Counted from the first letter of the stretch, positions 51,949-63,225 are shown. The stretch is 64,000 nt of DNA from Symbiodinium natans (GCA_905221605.1 CAJNDS010001968.1:250001-314000); one strand, 5' to 3'. Made by a program: numbers and translations. Notes: generated by a model not told the origin, from the letters alone.

Positions 51949-52588
51949 GCTGAACCGCCACTTGGGCTTTCTGCATTCCCTCGGGATTCCTCTCACCCTC
52001 GCGGAGAGGCTGAGAGTGGGGTGGGGGGTGGGCCCTTCCCCGATTTAGGGTTTAGGACTTAGGGAGGGGTGGGCGGGGGAGGAGGGAGACTTGTGACTAA
52101 GCTTAGGGGTTCAGGGCGGTGCGATTTAGGGGGTTTAGGGATTCAGTATCAGGCTTGTAGCCGGAGGGGGTTGGTAGGTGTTGGCCCTGACTCCCAAATC
52201 CCCCGCCCGACCCGAAGCTCTCAGCATCTCTCGGTCCAAGACATCTCTACCCTCAATCCTAAGCACCCTCAACCAAACCCTAAGCCAACACCCAAACACA
52301 TCCAAACCCCTAGCCCCTAAACCCTAAACCCTGTGGACCACACTTCAGCTTCAACCGTTGTTCAAACCCCTCGGTTAGGGTAACCCTAAACCCTACCCTC
52401 CCAAACCCCTAAGCCCTTAACCCCCAACCCCTGAACCCTACGTACACCTCTACACCTTTCGAAACCTTCACAGACCTTCCTAAACCCCCTAAACTACCCC
52501 CGCCTCAGCCTTTCGGAGGCGAACGCGCACTTTCCGCTTCTTCCAGGATCTCGAAGCCTGGGGCAGCCGAGAGGCCTGCCTTCTTGGG
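51949..52588 (+). CDS. Candidate exons, unidentified
   Basis: 51949-52044 follows ggctgcag and encodes ELNRHLGFLHSLGIPLTLAE then RLRVGWG. 52546-52588 follows cttccag and encodes DLEAWGSREACLL. Both have good acceptors and end at telomeric repeats. Confidence 0.45.
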
Positions 52589-52603
52589 GGTTGGGGGTTG
52601 GGT

Positions 52604-52926
52604 TTAGGGTTTAGGGTTTAGGGTTTAGGGTTTAGGGTTTAGGGTTTAGGGTTTAGGGTTTAGGGTTTAGGGTTTAGGGTTTAGGGTTTAGGGTTTAGGT
52701 TAGGGTTTAGGGTTTAGGGTTTTAGGGTTTAGGTTTAGGGTTTAGGGTTAGGGTTTAGGGTTTAGGGTTTAGGGTTTAGGGTTTAGGGTTTAGGGTTAGG
52801 GTTAGGGTTTAGGGTTTAGGGTTTAGGGTTTAGGGTTTAGGGTTTAGGGTTTAGGGTTTAGGGTTTAGGGTTTAGGGTTTAGGGTTTAGGGTTTAGGGTT
52901 TAGGGTTTAGGGTTTAGGGTTTAGGG
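52604..52926. repeat. Longest TTTAGGG array in the window
   Basis: About 45 heptamers with a few TTAGGG or TTTTAGGG variants. It is internal, unique sequence lies on both sides, and it is not a telomere end. Confidence 0.97.
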
Positions 52927-53653
52927 TATAGCGTTCAGGGGGGTTTAGGGTTAGGATTTAGGGTTTAGGCTTTAGGGTTCAGGGTTTAGGGTTTAGGGTT
53001 TAGGGTTCAGATAGCGTTAAGGACTTTAGGGTTTAGGGTTTCGTGGGGCTGAGTAGGGTGTAGGGTTTGAAGGGTTGCAGGGTTTAGGGACAAGGCTTTA
53101 AGCGTTGCAACGGTTTAGGGGTCTCGAGCTTGGAGTTTCAGAGTTTGAGGTTCCGGGGCTTAAGGCTTGAAGGGTTGAGGGGTTTACGGCTGTAAGGGTT
53201 TTCCCTAAACCCTAAACCCTAAACCCTAAACCCCTAAACCCTAAACCCTCAAGAGTTTTTGTAGGGTGTAGGGCTGAAGGGTCTAGGGCTTCAGGGTCTT
53301 CGGTCTCAGGGTTTCAGTATTTGTGGGGCTTTACAAGGCCTCCATACCTTATAGGTTATAAGCTCTAAACCCGAAACCCAAAACCCAACACCCTAAACCC
53401 TAAACCCTACATGGAGCGCGCCAGGCAGCACCTGCGGTCACCCAGCTCATGAGCCCGGACTCCGGGGGGGGGGGAGGGGGTTAGGGTTTAGGGTTTAGGG
53501 CTTAGGGTTTAGGGTTAGGATTTAGGGTTTAGGGTTTAGGGTTTAGGGTTTAGGGTTTAGGGTTTAGGGTTCAGGGTTTAGGGTTTAGGGTTTAGGGTTA
53601 GGGTTTAGGACTTATAAGGAAGGATTAGGGGTTCTGGAGCGTAGGGTTTCTAG

Positions 53654-53973
53654 TACCTCAGTTGTCAGAGCAGCTGCGCGCAGGCTGAAGAAAAGCCGAT
53701 ATAGCTGTCTGCGTGACTGGGAGGAACGTGCACAGGCAGCCCTTCAGAAGCACTCGGGGGCACGTGAGTGGACGTTGACACCGTAGCGGTGCAGAACAAG
53801 GACCTATCGGATCTGCACCAGCGTCTGTGGCCGCGTGGACACGTTCGGGGCTAGGGGCTTCGGAGCTGGACACCGGCAAATCCGGGGCGCGACAACAACC
53901 TTCAAAGCCTGAAAAACCGCGCCCTGTGAAACCTGTGGTACCGCGACAATTAGGGTTTTTTGGCCTGACGAAG
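53654..53973 (+). CDS. Coding segment with a possible 31-nt intron, ends at GTGAGT
   Basis: Exon A (53654-53763) reads VVRAAARRLKKSRYSCLRDW then EERAQAALQKHSGA. Exon B (53795-53973) reads GPIGSAPASVAAWTRSGLGA onward, ending RQLGFFGLTK|GTGAGT. A GTGAGT donor at 53764 and CAG at 53794 join them in phase, leaving a 31-nt intron. The B segment is Pro/Lys-rich (PSKPEKPRPVKPVVP). No family recognised. The tight splice context makes real coding likely. Confidence 0.55.
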
Positions 53974-54190
53974 GTGAGTTTTCAGGTCGTTGCGTCTTTG
54001 GGTTTATAGGGCTGAGGGTTCAAGGAAAGTAGTGCTCAGGGATGTATTGTTCAAGCTTCGGTTTCATGGCCTTCCATTCTTCTGCTTCCTCGAGACTCAG
54101 AATTTTTAGAGGGTTTGTAGGGCCCTAAGCCCGAAGCCCTACACCGAAACCCTAAGCCAAGTTCATTAGGAAGTCTGCCGCACCAAGGGT

Positions 54191-54343
54191 CTAAGGGTAG
54201 TTACATGGTCCCTTAGTATGGGCCCTTAAAACGGTACAGTACCCCTTATACATCCCTTATATACCTATACAACGCATCAGAACCCGTTCACCCTTTCAAG
54301 GGGGGTTAGGGACCACATTAGGAGCCCATGAAACTACCCTTAG
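54191..54343. mobile_element. TIR element, CTAAGGGTAGTTACATGGTCCC family
   Basis: ctaagggtagttacatggtccc is inverted at the right as gggaccacatt...gaaactacccttag. Related left ends occur near 660, 17572 and 42899. Confidence 0.7.
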
Positions 54344-54623
54344 AAGGGGTAGAGCACAGGATTCCGGTTCTCAGGTTGGCAGGGTCCCCTAGAACCCCTG
54401 AAGCCGAAGCCCAAAGCTCCCTAATGGGGGTTTCCAGGTGCCTGTTTTGGGAGCGGTTCTCATATTGAGGCCTAGAGTGTTTTTGAGGTATATAAGGGGG
54501 TCCCCTCTTGTAGGAAATGCCCAAATGGGTTTGGGGATTGCCGAAAAGACCCACGAATGCACGGAAGCTCCAGGTTATTGGGGCTTCGGGCTGCATGTGC
54601 AGGGTTAGGGTGGAAGCTTGCTG

Positions 54624-54713
54624 TTAACTTACTTCTCCAACAGCTGAACTTTAAACTTTTTGAATAATAAAGTTTAACCTTTTTTCCCCTTGGTTATTGG
54701 AGAAGTAAGTTAA
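54624..54713. mobile_element. TIR element, TTAACTTACTTCTCCAA family
   Basis: ttaacttacttctccaa and ttggagaagtaagttaa are perfect 17-bp inverted ends. The inner arms (ctttaaac/gtttaacc) pair too. It lies immediately before an open segment. Confidence 0.85.
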
Positions 54714-54714
54714 A

Positions 54715-55032
54715 TGCGGACACTGTGAGGAGTCCCCATTGGCTCGGCTCATTGGCCAGGTGATTGGCGAGGCGCAGACCTTACGAAACGTGGTGAGTTC
54801 TCGAAAGAATAGTCCCTTATTTTGGGTAATCACCCTCAATATTAGGGGCCGCCTTATAATCAGACAACGTGGAGCGTTCCCAGATGGCTATGAGGCTATG
54901 ACCTACATCCGCACCATCTTCACAAAGTCGTATGTGAAATTCACGATGCAGAACGGGACAATGAACCACAAGAAGTTCCAGGGCGCAGTTCGTGATCAGT
55001 TGATTGCCAACAGTGGCAACACGGATTTGTGA
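54715..55032 (+). CDS. Coding segment, unidentified, ends TGA
   Basis: The frame starts right after the TIR element (CGHCEESPLARLIGQVIGEA, then QTLRNV|GTGAGT). The frame is also open through the next 75 bp (an inverted-repeat stretch that could be an intron ending tcag at 54862) and into FPDGYEAMTYIRTIFTKSYV onward, to TGA at 55032. Protein-like composition. Unidentified. Confidence 0.55.
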   Translation, partial: CGHCEESPLARLIGQVIGEAQTLRNVVSSRKNSPLFWVITLNIRGRLIIRQRGAFPDGYEAMTYIRTIFTKSYVKFTMQNGTMNHKKFQGAVRDQLIANSGNTDL

Positions 55033-55575
55033 AGGGTTTGAATTCCTTCCGTGACGCGCGATGAACAGAACAATCGGGACGCGCTTAATGTGCTCATTTC
55101 CGAAGCACTCGTGGTGCAGGGGTTTAGGGTTTAGGGTTTAGCACATGATATCCTCAGGGAGTGGAACCTCTCCTAAAGGCCCCCTTGCAGTACTGCTTCA
55201 AATCAAATTGTATACAGCGTGTTCTGACGAGGTAAGCTGCAACAAACCTGCTTCCCACAAATCTTCCTCTTAGGATAGTTTTGGGGCTTCTTCCATCCTC
55301 TGAAAAGGGCCGAGACCTGAAACCCCAAACCTTCTAGGCTACTCTAAGCCCGAAACCCTCGCATCTCTGAAGACAGTGCTGGCCCAACTAGCCCCTACAG
55401 GAAAAGGTCTTTGGCTCACAGGCCCCTACACAAAAAAAATTGACTCAACTATTTCAAATGCAAAGAGGCATCCTAGATTAAAAAAATTGGGCTTAGGGTT
55501 TAGGGTTTAGGGTTTAGGGTTTAGGGTTTAGGGTTTAGGGTTTAGGGTTTAGGGTTTAGGGTTTAGGGTTTAGGG

Positions 55576-55682
55576 AATATTTGGAAGCTCTTTTGACTTA
55601 TATATTGTCCCCTAGAAACTGTATGACATTCTCAAAACCCGCCTTACTAACCCTACTTACTAAGTCAAAAGGTCTTCCAAGC
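55576..55682. mobile_element. TIR element, TTGGAAG.CTTTTGACTTA family
   Basis: atttggaagctcttttgactta and taagtcaaaaggtcttccaag are inverted ends. Same family as the hairpin 59362-59408 and related to 19488-19616. A TTTAGGG array abuts the left end. Confidence 0.8.
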
Positions 55683-55896
55683 AAGGCATCTGAGGAGCAT
55701 TCCTTCATTATAGGATCATAAGAGGATTCGAATCTTCCAAGCTTGGAAGCAGAGGTGTGTAGATGTCAACACCGAAGAAACGAGCCAGCTTTCTCGCTGG
55801 TGCTTGAGCGGGCAACCCTAAACCCTAATCCTAAACCCTAAACCCTAAGCTCACTCCCCCAACTTCCCCTTAGAGGCGCCAGCAAGACTTTCGCAG

Positions 55897-57282
55897 GTGT
55901 TCCCGAGCGCAACCGGGTTTCTGGATGTCGCCATCTACAACGCGACCGGGCTCTCACAGACAAAGGGCGTGAGGACGGTAGCAAATACGTGGGGAGGGTC
56001 TTGGGGGCAACAGGAAGTAAGGGAGGGGGGGGGGGGAGGGAGGAGGGAAGGCCTTAGTAAGCCCAAGTGAGTCCTCAATACGTAGGTCTGAATAAGGGAT
56101 CATGGGCACCCTACTGTTGCTTGCGATCTGGGGGGGCCTTCATCCGTGTTCCCTATTAACCCCTTGCCCTACAAAACCCCTAGACTCTGAGCTCACGGCC
56201 CGAACTCCATCCCTACCCTAAGCAAATCCAGGTTTCAGGGTCTGTGTTTCAGATGTTGGGGTGCCTAAACCCTAACCCTAAACCCCAAATCCCAGGCCTT
56301 TGTGTCTTTGAGGTCCGTGTTGGTCTGTGTGTGGCGTTCCGGGATGCAAACGCCTTCGTGAGCTGAAACCGTAATTTCGAGGGCGTCGAGGGGTGTAGGG
56401 CTTAGGGTTTAGGGTTTAGGGTTAGTCTCGCCGGCAATAAATACTGTGTGGCAATGGCGCCCCATGCGGCGGGGGGGGCGGAATGCCACGCGAAGGCACA
56501 TGTTTCCAATGCAGTCCAACAATTTCATTGGTGCTGGGGGTTCTTTTCCCCTTCAGCTGCGAGCTTAGAACGCTTCGAAGTTCGATGAAACCACCTTCAA
56601 TCCACCAATCCACCTCAAGGGTTCGGGGTTTACGTAGGGTTTAGGTTTTACATTGGCCCTCCAGCGAAAGTGTTTCAGGGCTGTCGGGTGTAGTTCTGGG
56701 TCCAGGCACCCTTGAAAAGGCTACCTACGGCCTAAGCAGGCCGGGTGGGAAGTTAGGGTTCCCTCAATACAAGAATTTTGATCCTAGGGCCCTATACTTT
56801 GTGGTACTTTACCGTAACTTTAGATCGTTACCTTTTTTGGGTTTATTTAATTTATAGCTACCCTCCTGAGTGCAGCCAAGTATAGTCCTCCAGTCTGAAC
56901 CCGAGTTTAAGCCCTAAAACTTCTGAGCAAAAAAAAAGGATTTAGCAAGGACCCCGCCTCCCCCCCCAAAAAAAAGCATGTCTCATTACTTTACACAATA
57001 TAAGCATTATTTTGCACAATAATTTGTAACATCAGCACACAAAGACATCACAATAATTTATATTAATTCCTTAGACCTCAACCCCATAAACCCCCAAACC
57101 CTAAACCCCCCCGCCCCCGCACCCACGCCTAAACCCTTAACCCTTAAGCCTAGACCCTATATACCCTAGACCCTAGACCCTAAGCCCTAACCCTTCTCGC
57201 AGGAAAATGTCCCTGCGGCTCGTTTGGCCGGGGGTCCTCGTAGACGCCGACCGTGCCCTGAGAGCCGGGTGCCAACTTGTTG
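55897..57282 (+). CDS. Candidate exons, unidentified gene
   Basis: 55897-55968 (after tttcgcag, VFPSATGFLDVAIYNATGLS then QTKG, donor GTGAGG). 56311-56357 (after tttgag, VRVGLCVAFRDANAF, donor GTGAGC). 57205-57282 (after tctcgcag, KMSLRLVWPGVLVDADRALR then AGCQLVE). Each has a good acceptor, and the first two have good donors. They may belong to one gene with the 59.5-63.6 kb exons. The 56.4-57.1 kb stretch holds no gene that I can see. Confidence 0.45.
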
Positions 57283-57718
57283 AGGTTTCAGGGTTGAGGG
57301 TTTGTGGTTTAGGGTTCAGGGTTGGGGGTTTGAAGGGTTTTGGGTTTGAGGTTTGGGGTGTCAGGGTTTCAGGGTTTAGGGTTTAGGGTTTAGGGTTTCG
57401 GGGAAACCGGAAAAATCTCAATTCATAACGCTGCACACTAAAATTTAGCAAAGACCTGAAGACAATTTAGGTTCATCACCCCTCGAGGGCGGCATGGTAG
57501 GCTCAAACACAGGTGGTTTAGGGTTTAGGGTTTAGGGTTTGTCCTTCTTGGTGCTTTTATGGCGACCTCCTCAAGGAATTTGAGCTGAGTAATCGGGGAT
57601 CCTATGCTTAGGCCCAAACCTTGCTTAGGCCCAAACCTTGAGCTCAAAACCCCATAGCGCTCAAATCCCTTAAAGCCAAACTCTGAATCCCGAAGCCCTT
57701 AAACCCCTAAACCCTAAC

Positions 57719-58017
57719 TGTTGAAGCGTAGTTTCTGCACATGTCTAGCTGTAGTCAACCTTGTTTTCCCTGTTGCTGCTTTTGCTCTTAGTCACAACTT
57801 GAGGGCTTGAGCAGCACTTTCAAGCACATGTACAGTTTCTAGCTGTAGGTGCCTAGCCCTATAGCAGTAGCAGACTCAAAGACTTTCTTGTCGTTCTTGC
57901 TTTGTCCGCCTGTGTGTAAAACTCCGCGTCTGTGTGAGCCATGGCAGGTTTGTTCGAGTCAGGGGAGCTTGCAAATCCACTTGTCTCTGCACAGCCTGCT
58001 GGTGGTTCACACCAGCA
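57719..58017 (+). repeat. 5' LTR of the miniature retrotransposon
   Basis: 299 bp, TG...CA. It differs from the 3' LTR at only a few positions (for example acttgagg/acgtgagg, tagcagt/ggcagt), so the insertion is fairly recent. Confidence 0.93.
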
Positions 58018-58380
58018 GGTTATGAGCCCAACGCTTGGGCAAGGGCACTATGGCACCCTGGGCAATATGCCATCCCCGCCACCCGGGAGGGATGGTCACC
58101 CAGGTTCACAGGATGCAACGCCAACACCTGCACAAGTGCACGCCGCAGGTGGAGTGCGGGAAGGGCATCTGGAGGTGGGGACCCAGCAGAAGGCACATTC
58201 CAGGTGTCGACCACCACTGATGGTGGGATGATTGTAAGTGCACCCCGAAGTGCACTACCACGAAGCATAGCTCCAGGCGGAAGCCCAGGACCAGAGGCCA
58301 ACGCCAGCGCACATCAAGCCGCATCAAGTGAGGCCCGTCCGGCTACGGATTTGAGCGGGGTGGAGTACTGGGGGGTATAA
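57941..58380 (+). pseudogene. Gag-like remnant inside the miniature retrotransposon
   Basis: ATG 57941 within the 5' LTR opens a frame (MAGLFESGELANPLVSAQPA) of 96 codons to 58231. A second, overlapping frame is protein-like in its later part (about 58180-58380, VSTTTDGGMIVSAPRSALPR onward) and ends TAA. Together they suggest one Pro/Gly/Ala-rich N-terminal gag segment broken by a frameshift. No protease, integrase or reverse transcriptase motifs. Confidence 0.45.
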
Positions 58381-58567
58381 GGTCAACTGGGGTAATTTTG
58401 CCTTCCTTTTGCAAGAGGTGCTCTGAGAGCCCTCACAGTGTGGCCAGCCGGCCAGCGTAAAGCCACTGCAGCTTTTCCTTCCGTAGGAGCTTGTACCTCC
58501 TCCCGGAAGGGATGGACATGTGCAGGTTTTTGTTGTCGCTTCCTCTGGCGAAGGAGCGAAGGAGGAG

Positions 58568-58866
58568 TGTTGAAGCGTAGTTTCTGCACATGTCTAGCTG
58601 TAGTCAACCTTGTTTTCCCTGTTGCTGCTTTTGCTCTTAGTCACAACGTGAGGGCTTGAGCAGCACTTTCAAGCACATGTACAGTTTTTAGCTGTAGGTG
58701 CCTAGCCCTATGGCAGTAGCAGACTCAAAGACTTTCTTGTCGTTCTTGCTTTGTCCGCCTGTGTGTAAAACTCCGCGTCTGTGTGAGCCATGGCAGGTTT
58801 GTTCGAGTCAGGGGAGCTTGCAAATCCACTTGTCTCTGCACAGCCTGCTGGTGGTTCACACCAGCA
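58568..58866 (+). repeat. 3' LTR of the miniature retrotransposon
   Basis: 299 bp, preceded by a polypurine tract and followed by the CTAAC duplication. Confidence 0.93.
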
Positions 58867-59361
58867 CTAACCCTAAACCATAACCCATACCCCTGGGAGG
58901 ATCCAAACAGTAGAACGCCCAAACAGTACCCGAGATTACTGCTGGGCTATTCTTAGGAACCCCTAAGGCGATCTACTTTTTGGGGCCTTTCAGGTGTCTG
59001 GGTGCCTGCAACCCCTAAACTTATCCGAGTTAACCCAAAACTGCTGTCTTCAAGTCTTCAAGGTTTATGTATAATTAGGGCTCATAGGGTTTAGCGTTTG
59101 TAGGGATTAAGGGATTTTTATAGTGTTCATAGGGTTGCGGGCTCATAGGGATTTATGGGGTGTAATGTTTGAGGTTTTTGAGGGATTTAGGTGTACGGCG
59201 TAGGGGCTTGCAGGGCGTATTTATTGGGTTTAGAGTGTCTTTAGCGTCAAGTTCATCTTGCGCAGACTTTTTTTCCATACATCTCCTGTCTAGTATGTCA
59301 CATGAACCTCTAAGTGCCCAACACATAGACCCTGAACCCAAAGCCCCTAAACCCTAACCCC

Positions 59362-59408
59362 TACTTGGAAGACTTTTTGACTTTAGTAAGTCAAAGGGCT
59401 TCCAAGTA
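59362..59408. mobile_element. 47-bp hairpin, TACTTGGAAG family
   Basis: tacttggaagactttttgact and agtcaaagggcttccaagta fold back with a five-base loop. It sits inside CCCTAAA repeats. It is a minimal form of the elements at 55576 and 19488. Confidence 0.85.
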
Positions 59409-59504
59409 CCCTAAACCCTAAACCTTAAACCCTAAACCCTAAATCCCAAACCCTAAACCCCAAACCCTAAACCCTATAAACCCTAAACCCTAAACCCTAA
59501 GCCT

Positions 59505-59591
59505 CAGGTCCGCGACCTCCTTGTGTCGCGCCTGGTCGCCGTCACTGCGGAGGATGCGGGCCTCCGAGCGCTGGAGGCGCGCCTTTGGGAG
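59505..59591 (+). CDS. Candidate exon (VRDLLVSRLVAVTAEDAGLR onward)
   Basis: After agcctcag, 29 open codons of helical, GC-rich, protein-like sequence end at GAG|GTTAGGG. Confidence 0.5.
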
Positions 59592-59693
59592 GTTAGGGTA
59601 TAAGGGTTTTGGGTTTAGGGTCGGGTTTAGGCTAGGGCTTCGTCCCAGAAAGTTTTGACCGAATGTTTAGCCCCAAATTCCTGACCTAAGGTA

Positions 59694-59881
59694 TGTCCCA
59701 TGTGGTCACACCAGAGCATATACCTGAGGAGTTTCGCAGAGAACAGAGATGTAAGCTCGTTTTTGCTTTGCCGCCACACAAGCATGTCCTTTTTCTGCAC
59801 GTCGGTTTGTTTCAATGTTGTTGTTTCGACACAACATGTTGCAGACATATTTGTTGCACCCATGCAAGCAGCGACCGCTAA
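59694..59881 (+). CDS. ORF of 62 codons, unidentified
   Basis: ATG about 59693 reads MSHVVTPEHIPEEFRREQRC onward, then a Cys-rich tail, to TAA. The first third is protein-like. A shorter exon ending earlier is possible. Confidence 0.35.
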
Positions 59882-60232
59882 AAACGCAATATGAAAACAC
59901 GGGTGCTGGTGTGCGCGGGGGAAAACGAGAACGCCTGACCACTTTTGCTTTCCCAAAGCCCGAAACCCGAAACTGTAAGCCCTGAACCCAAAACATGTGA
60001 AACGTCTAAACCCTAAACCCTAAACCCTAAACCCTAAACCCTAAACCCTACAGGGCACTGTCCACCTTGCAGCCGCCCGTTTTTTTTTGCATGAGGCCCT
60101 TGTCATGTAGATGGAACCTCCGAAAACTACTGCTTGCTGAAGAACTCCCCATCGCCCCAAAAAACGATATATGAATAAATAAATATGTATATGACATTAT
60201 GTATATATAATGTTTTTTTGGGGGTTCTTAAG

Positions 60233-60367
60233 CAAACCATAGAAGAGGAATTTGTAGCTTATAAAGAAGCAACAGCTGTTGCCGTTCAATGCTCTACGCC
60301 GCACGACTCAATAGAACAATCAGGCGACGGATGTGCCGAAAAAGTTTCCCGTCGAAATTCGTCTTGA
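60233..60367 (+). CDS. Candidate terminal exon (QTIEEEFVAYKEATAVAVQC onward)
   Basis: After ttcttaag, 44 codons to TGA at 60367. Clearly protein-like composition. The upstream tttttttgggggttcttaagcaaa recurs at 34878-34905, so the acceptor region may be a repeat end. Confidence 0.5.
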   Translation, partial: QTIEEEFVAYKEATAVAVQCSTPHDSIEQSGDGCAEKVSRRNSS

Positions 60368-60656
60368 TGCTATCACTTACGCATGGCCTGCACTAAGTAG
60401 CTCCGTTGCCCTGCACCCTGAACCCTAAGCCCCAAGCCCAAAACCCAAAACCCTAATCCCTAAAGCCTAAACCCTTCACACCATCGCCGACTCCATGTTT
60501 GCCCTGTCTCCCTGTCACCTTGACGGAAGGGAGGTTTAGGGTTTAGGGTTTAGGGTTTAGGGTTTAGGGTTTAGGGTTTAGGGTTTAGGGTTTAGGGTTT
60601 AGGGTTTAGGGCTGACCCCCCCCCCCCCAAAAAAAAAAAAAAATGCACATCCGCAG

Positions 60657-60752
60657 GAGCAGCTGAAGGCTGCCAACCCTGTGAACATGCGCGGGCCTCG
60701 GAGGGATGGCCCCGAGCACTCTCTTCTGAGACCGATATGTCTATGTACCATT
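60657..60752 (+). CDS. Candidate exon (EQLKAANPVNMRGPRRDGPE onward)
   Basis: After catccgcag, 31 codons to TAG. It lies between a TTTAGGG array and C/A runs upstream and a TTTAGGG array downstream. Confidence 0.45.
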
Positions 60753-60909
60753 TAGGGTTTAGGGTTTAGGGCTTAGGGTTTACATGATATGATGTCATGT
60801 TACGTCATGTTATGCTATGTTCTGTTCTGGTATGTGTTTGTCAGTGATTGTTGGGGTAGTTGCCAGAACACCTCCCTAGAACCTAAACCCCAAACCCTAC
60901 CCCAGACCC

Positions 60910-61380
60910 CTACATTCTGAACCCTAAACCCTAAACCCTAAACCCTAAACCCTAAACCCTAAACCCTAAACCCTAAACCCTAAACCCTAAACCCTAAACC
61001 CTAAACCCTAAACAAACCCTAAACCCTAAGCCCTAAACCCTAAACCCTAAACCCTAAACCCTAAACCCTAAGCCCTAAACCCTAAACCCTAAACCCTAAA
61101 CCCTAAGCCTGTCTCCACTTCTCAAGGTGGCACTCGGTGGTTGGCGACTCTGCGTATTGCGCACGGGCAGTGGCCACATGGCAGCCAGTACGGATTCTTT
61201 AGGTTTAGGGTTTAGGGTTTAGGGTTCAGGGTTTAGGGTTTAGGGTTTAGGGTTTAGGGTTTAGGGTTTAGGGTTTAGGGTTTAGGGTTTAGGGTTTAGG
61301 GTTAGGGTTTAGGGTTTAGGGTTTAGGGTTTAGGGTTTCGGGTTTCGGGTTTAGGGTTTAGGGTTTAGGGTTTAGGGGTA
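60910..61380. repeat. Facing CCCTAAA and TTTAGGG arrays around an open island
   Basis: A CCCTAAA array (60922-61105), the island 61127-61200 (after ctcaag, VALGGWRLCVLRTGSGHMAA onward, 24 codons) and a TTTAGGG array (61202-61376). This is the clearest example of the array-island-array layout. Confidence 0.85.
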
Positions 61381-61654
61381 CTTTATGTCATTAGGCACCC
61401 CATGTCACACTAAATAGGGTTCTTTTTTGGGGGCGCCTACGTCCAGAACTGTACTACAAATGCCTCTGGGTTCTGAAGCCGACCGCTTGCTTAGGAAAGG
61501 TTTATATGGTTGAGGGTTTAGGGCTTGTAGGGTTCTTTTTAAATTAAGACGTGAACCCTAAACCCGCAACCCGCAACCCGGTTCAGGAGACTCGTATAAC
61601 ACTTCCGGGTTCTACGTGGGGTTTAAGTTCGGGGTTTGGGGTTTAGGATTTCAG

Positions 61655-61792
61655 GAGGATGTGGAGAACCCACGCTGGTCGGGTTTGGAGCACGTCACAG
61701 CGTCGGCCGCCGGGACCTTCACCGAGCCGTACAATGACCCACCATGGCGGGTTCCATTTCCATTTGGGGGTTTCCGAAATTAGGGGCATAAC
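61655..61792 (+). CDS. Candidate exon, 45 codons (EDVENPRWSGLEHVTASAAG onward)
   Basis: After atttcag; the protein-like frame continues YNDPPWRVPFPFGGFRN to TAG. One of the best unidentified islands. A donor within (TTTGG|GGGTTT) is possible. Confidence 0.5.
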
Positions 61793-62204
61793 TAGAGCTG
61801 TTAAGAACTCGCAGGCTACAGGGTCAGCTGCGGCATTCATCCCCCATACCCGTATAAGCCCTAACACCCATTTCAGGGTTTCAGGCTTTTTGGTTTCTTG
61901 GGTCTAGGGTTTCAGGGTTCAGGGTTTAGGGTCTACCCTAAACCCTAAACCCCTCAACCCTAATCCAGCAGTTGTGGGGTTGAGGGTTGAGGGTTGTTTG
62001 GCAATGCGTGACCCAGGTATAGGCCCTAATTTTTACCGTAAGCCTTGAGCCCTAAGCCCTGGAGGCTTTGCGTTTGGGTTTAGGGCTTAGGGGCTCAGGG
62101 GTTTAGGCTTTGGGGTTTAGGGGTTTAGGGGTTCAGGGTTTAGTGGTTTAGGGTTTAGGGTTTAGGGTTTAGGATTTAGGGTTTAGGGTTTAGGGTTTAG
62201 GGGT

Positions 62205-62312
62205 TCTTGCCAAGGGGCGCCAAGTTGGGTCCCAGCCCGCACTCCTCGAAGAGCCCAGGTGCGAATGCCGCTCTGCGATCGGGCCCCCGTCCCTGGAAAT
62301 CTGTATGTTACA
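62205..62312 (+). CDS. Candidate exon, unidentified
   Basis: 36 open codons (VLAKGRQVGSQPALLEEPRC onward). An internal CCCAG|GTGCGA donor is possible at about 62251. Confidence 0.4.
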
Positions 62313-62713
62313 TGGGGTTTACGGTTTAGGGTTTAGGGTTTAGGGTTTACGGTCAGGGTAGTTAAAAACGCCAAAGATGGTAAAGATAGAATGGATCAAA
62401 GAGTTGAGTATATCACATGGGTTTACGGTTTAGGGTGCAGGGTGCAGGGTTTAGGGCGTTCAGGATGTAGGAAAAGCACATAAGCAAGCAAATAGGTAGT
62501 TAGCATATTTCTCTGGTTTGTTATTTAGGGCTGTGCATATGTGATATAAACCTGCATGCTTGCTGGTGTTTTTGCTGTGCTTGTTTGGGGTTGTGTTTTT
62601 CTGCTTTTTACGCGCTGACATTATTAGTGTTCAGGATTTTGGGGTTCAGGGATTGGGGTTTATGGCTTTTTGCGGGTTCGGTGTTTCTGGGTTTCGGGGC
62701 TGTGGGGGTTTAG

Positions 62714-62830
62714 GGCTCACCATTGATGCACTTGCGAAAACTACGAGTCTACAAGCACCAACCCAAATGCACAACGTCCATCTTCCAGACGTGACAGACT
62801 TCGAAGATGTAAACCCGAAGAAAAAAAGCC
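62714..62830 (+). CDS. Candidate exon (LTIDALAKTTSLQAPTQMHN onward)
   Basis: Open and protein-like up to VTDFEDVNPKKKS, where it runs into CCTAAAC-type repeat. Unidentified. Confidence 0.45.
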
Positions 62831-63225
62831 TGAAACCTAAAGCCCAAACCCTAAACCCTTCCTTGGTTTGGCCCGGGTTGGGCTTCTTCCGTAAAGTCTC
62901 GGGCTTTCGGGTTAGGGTTTAGGGTCCCGGCCTTGGGTTTGGGCCGAACCCCAACCCCTCCCCAAACGCCGCACTAAACCGTAAACCCGGAGTCCTAAAT
63001 GCCTAAAGCCTCAGCTCTGCGATCAGATATTTAATTTATCACATCTTCTGTTTGGTATTCGACGCGAGCAACTGTATCGATCTGTTGCAGTTTCCAGCTT
63101 GTGTAAACCTGGAACCTGCATTCTTGTCCCCTTGTAGGGGTTTTAGGGTTTCGGGGTGTAGGTTCAGCCCTAAACCCTAAACCCTAATCCCCCGCCCTTT
63201 ATAGGGTTTCGGGGCTTCAAAATAG

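Larger units (their letters stand above)
57719..58866 (+). mobile_element. Complete terminal-repeat retrotransposon in miniature (copia-type priming)
   Basis: Two near-identical 299-bp direct repeats (57719-58017, 58568-58866) begin TG and end CA. CTAAC duplications flank the element (57714-57718, 58867-58871). Immediately after the 5' repeat is GGTTATGAGCCCAACGCTT, complementary to the anticodon-arm region of initiator tRNA-Met, the half-tRNA priming known from copia and Ty5. A purine tract (gaaggagcgaaggaggag) precedes the 3' repeat. The 550-bp interior has no reverse transcriptase, so it is non-autonomous. It is inserted in a CCCTAA array. Confidence 0.93.
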
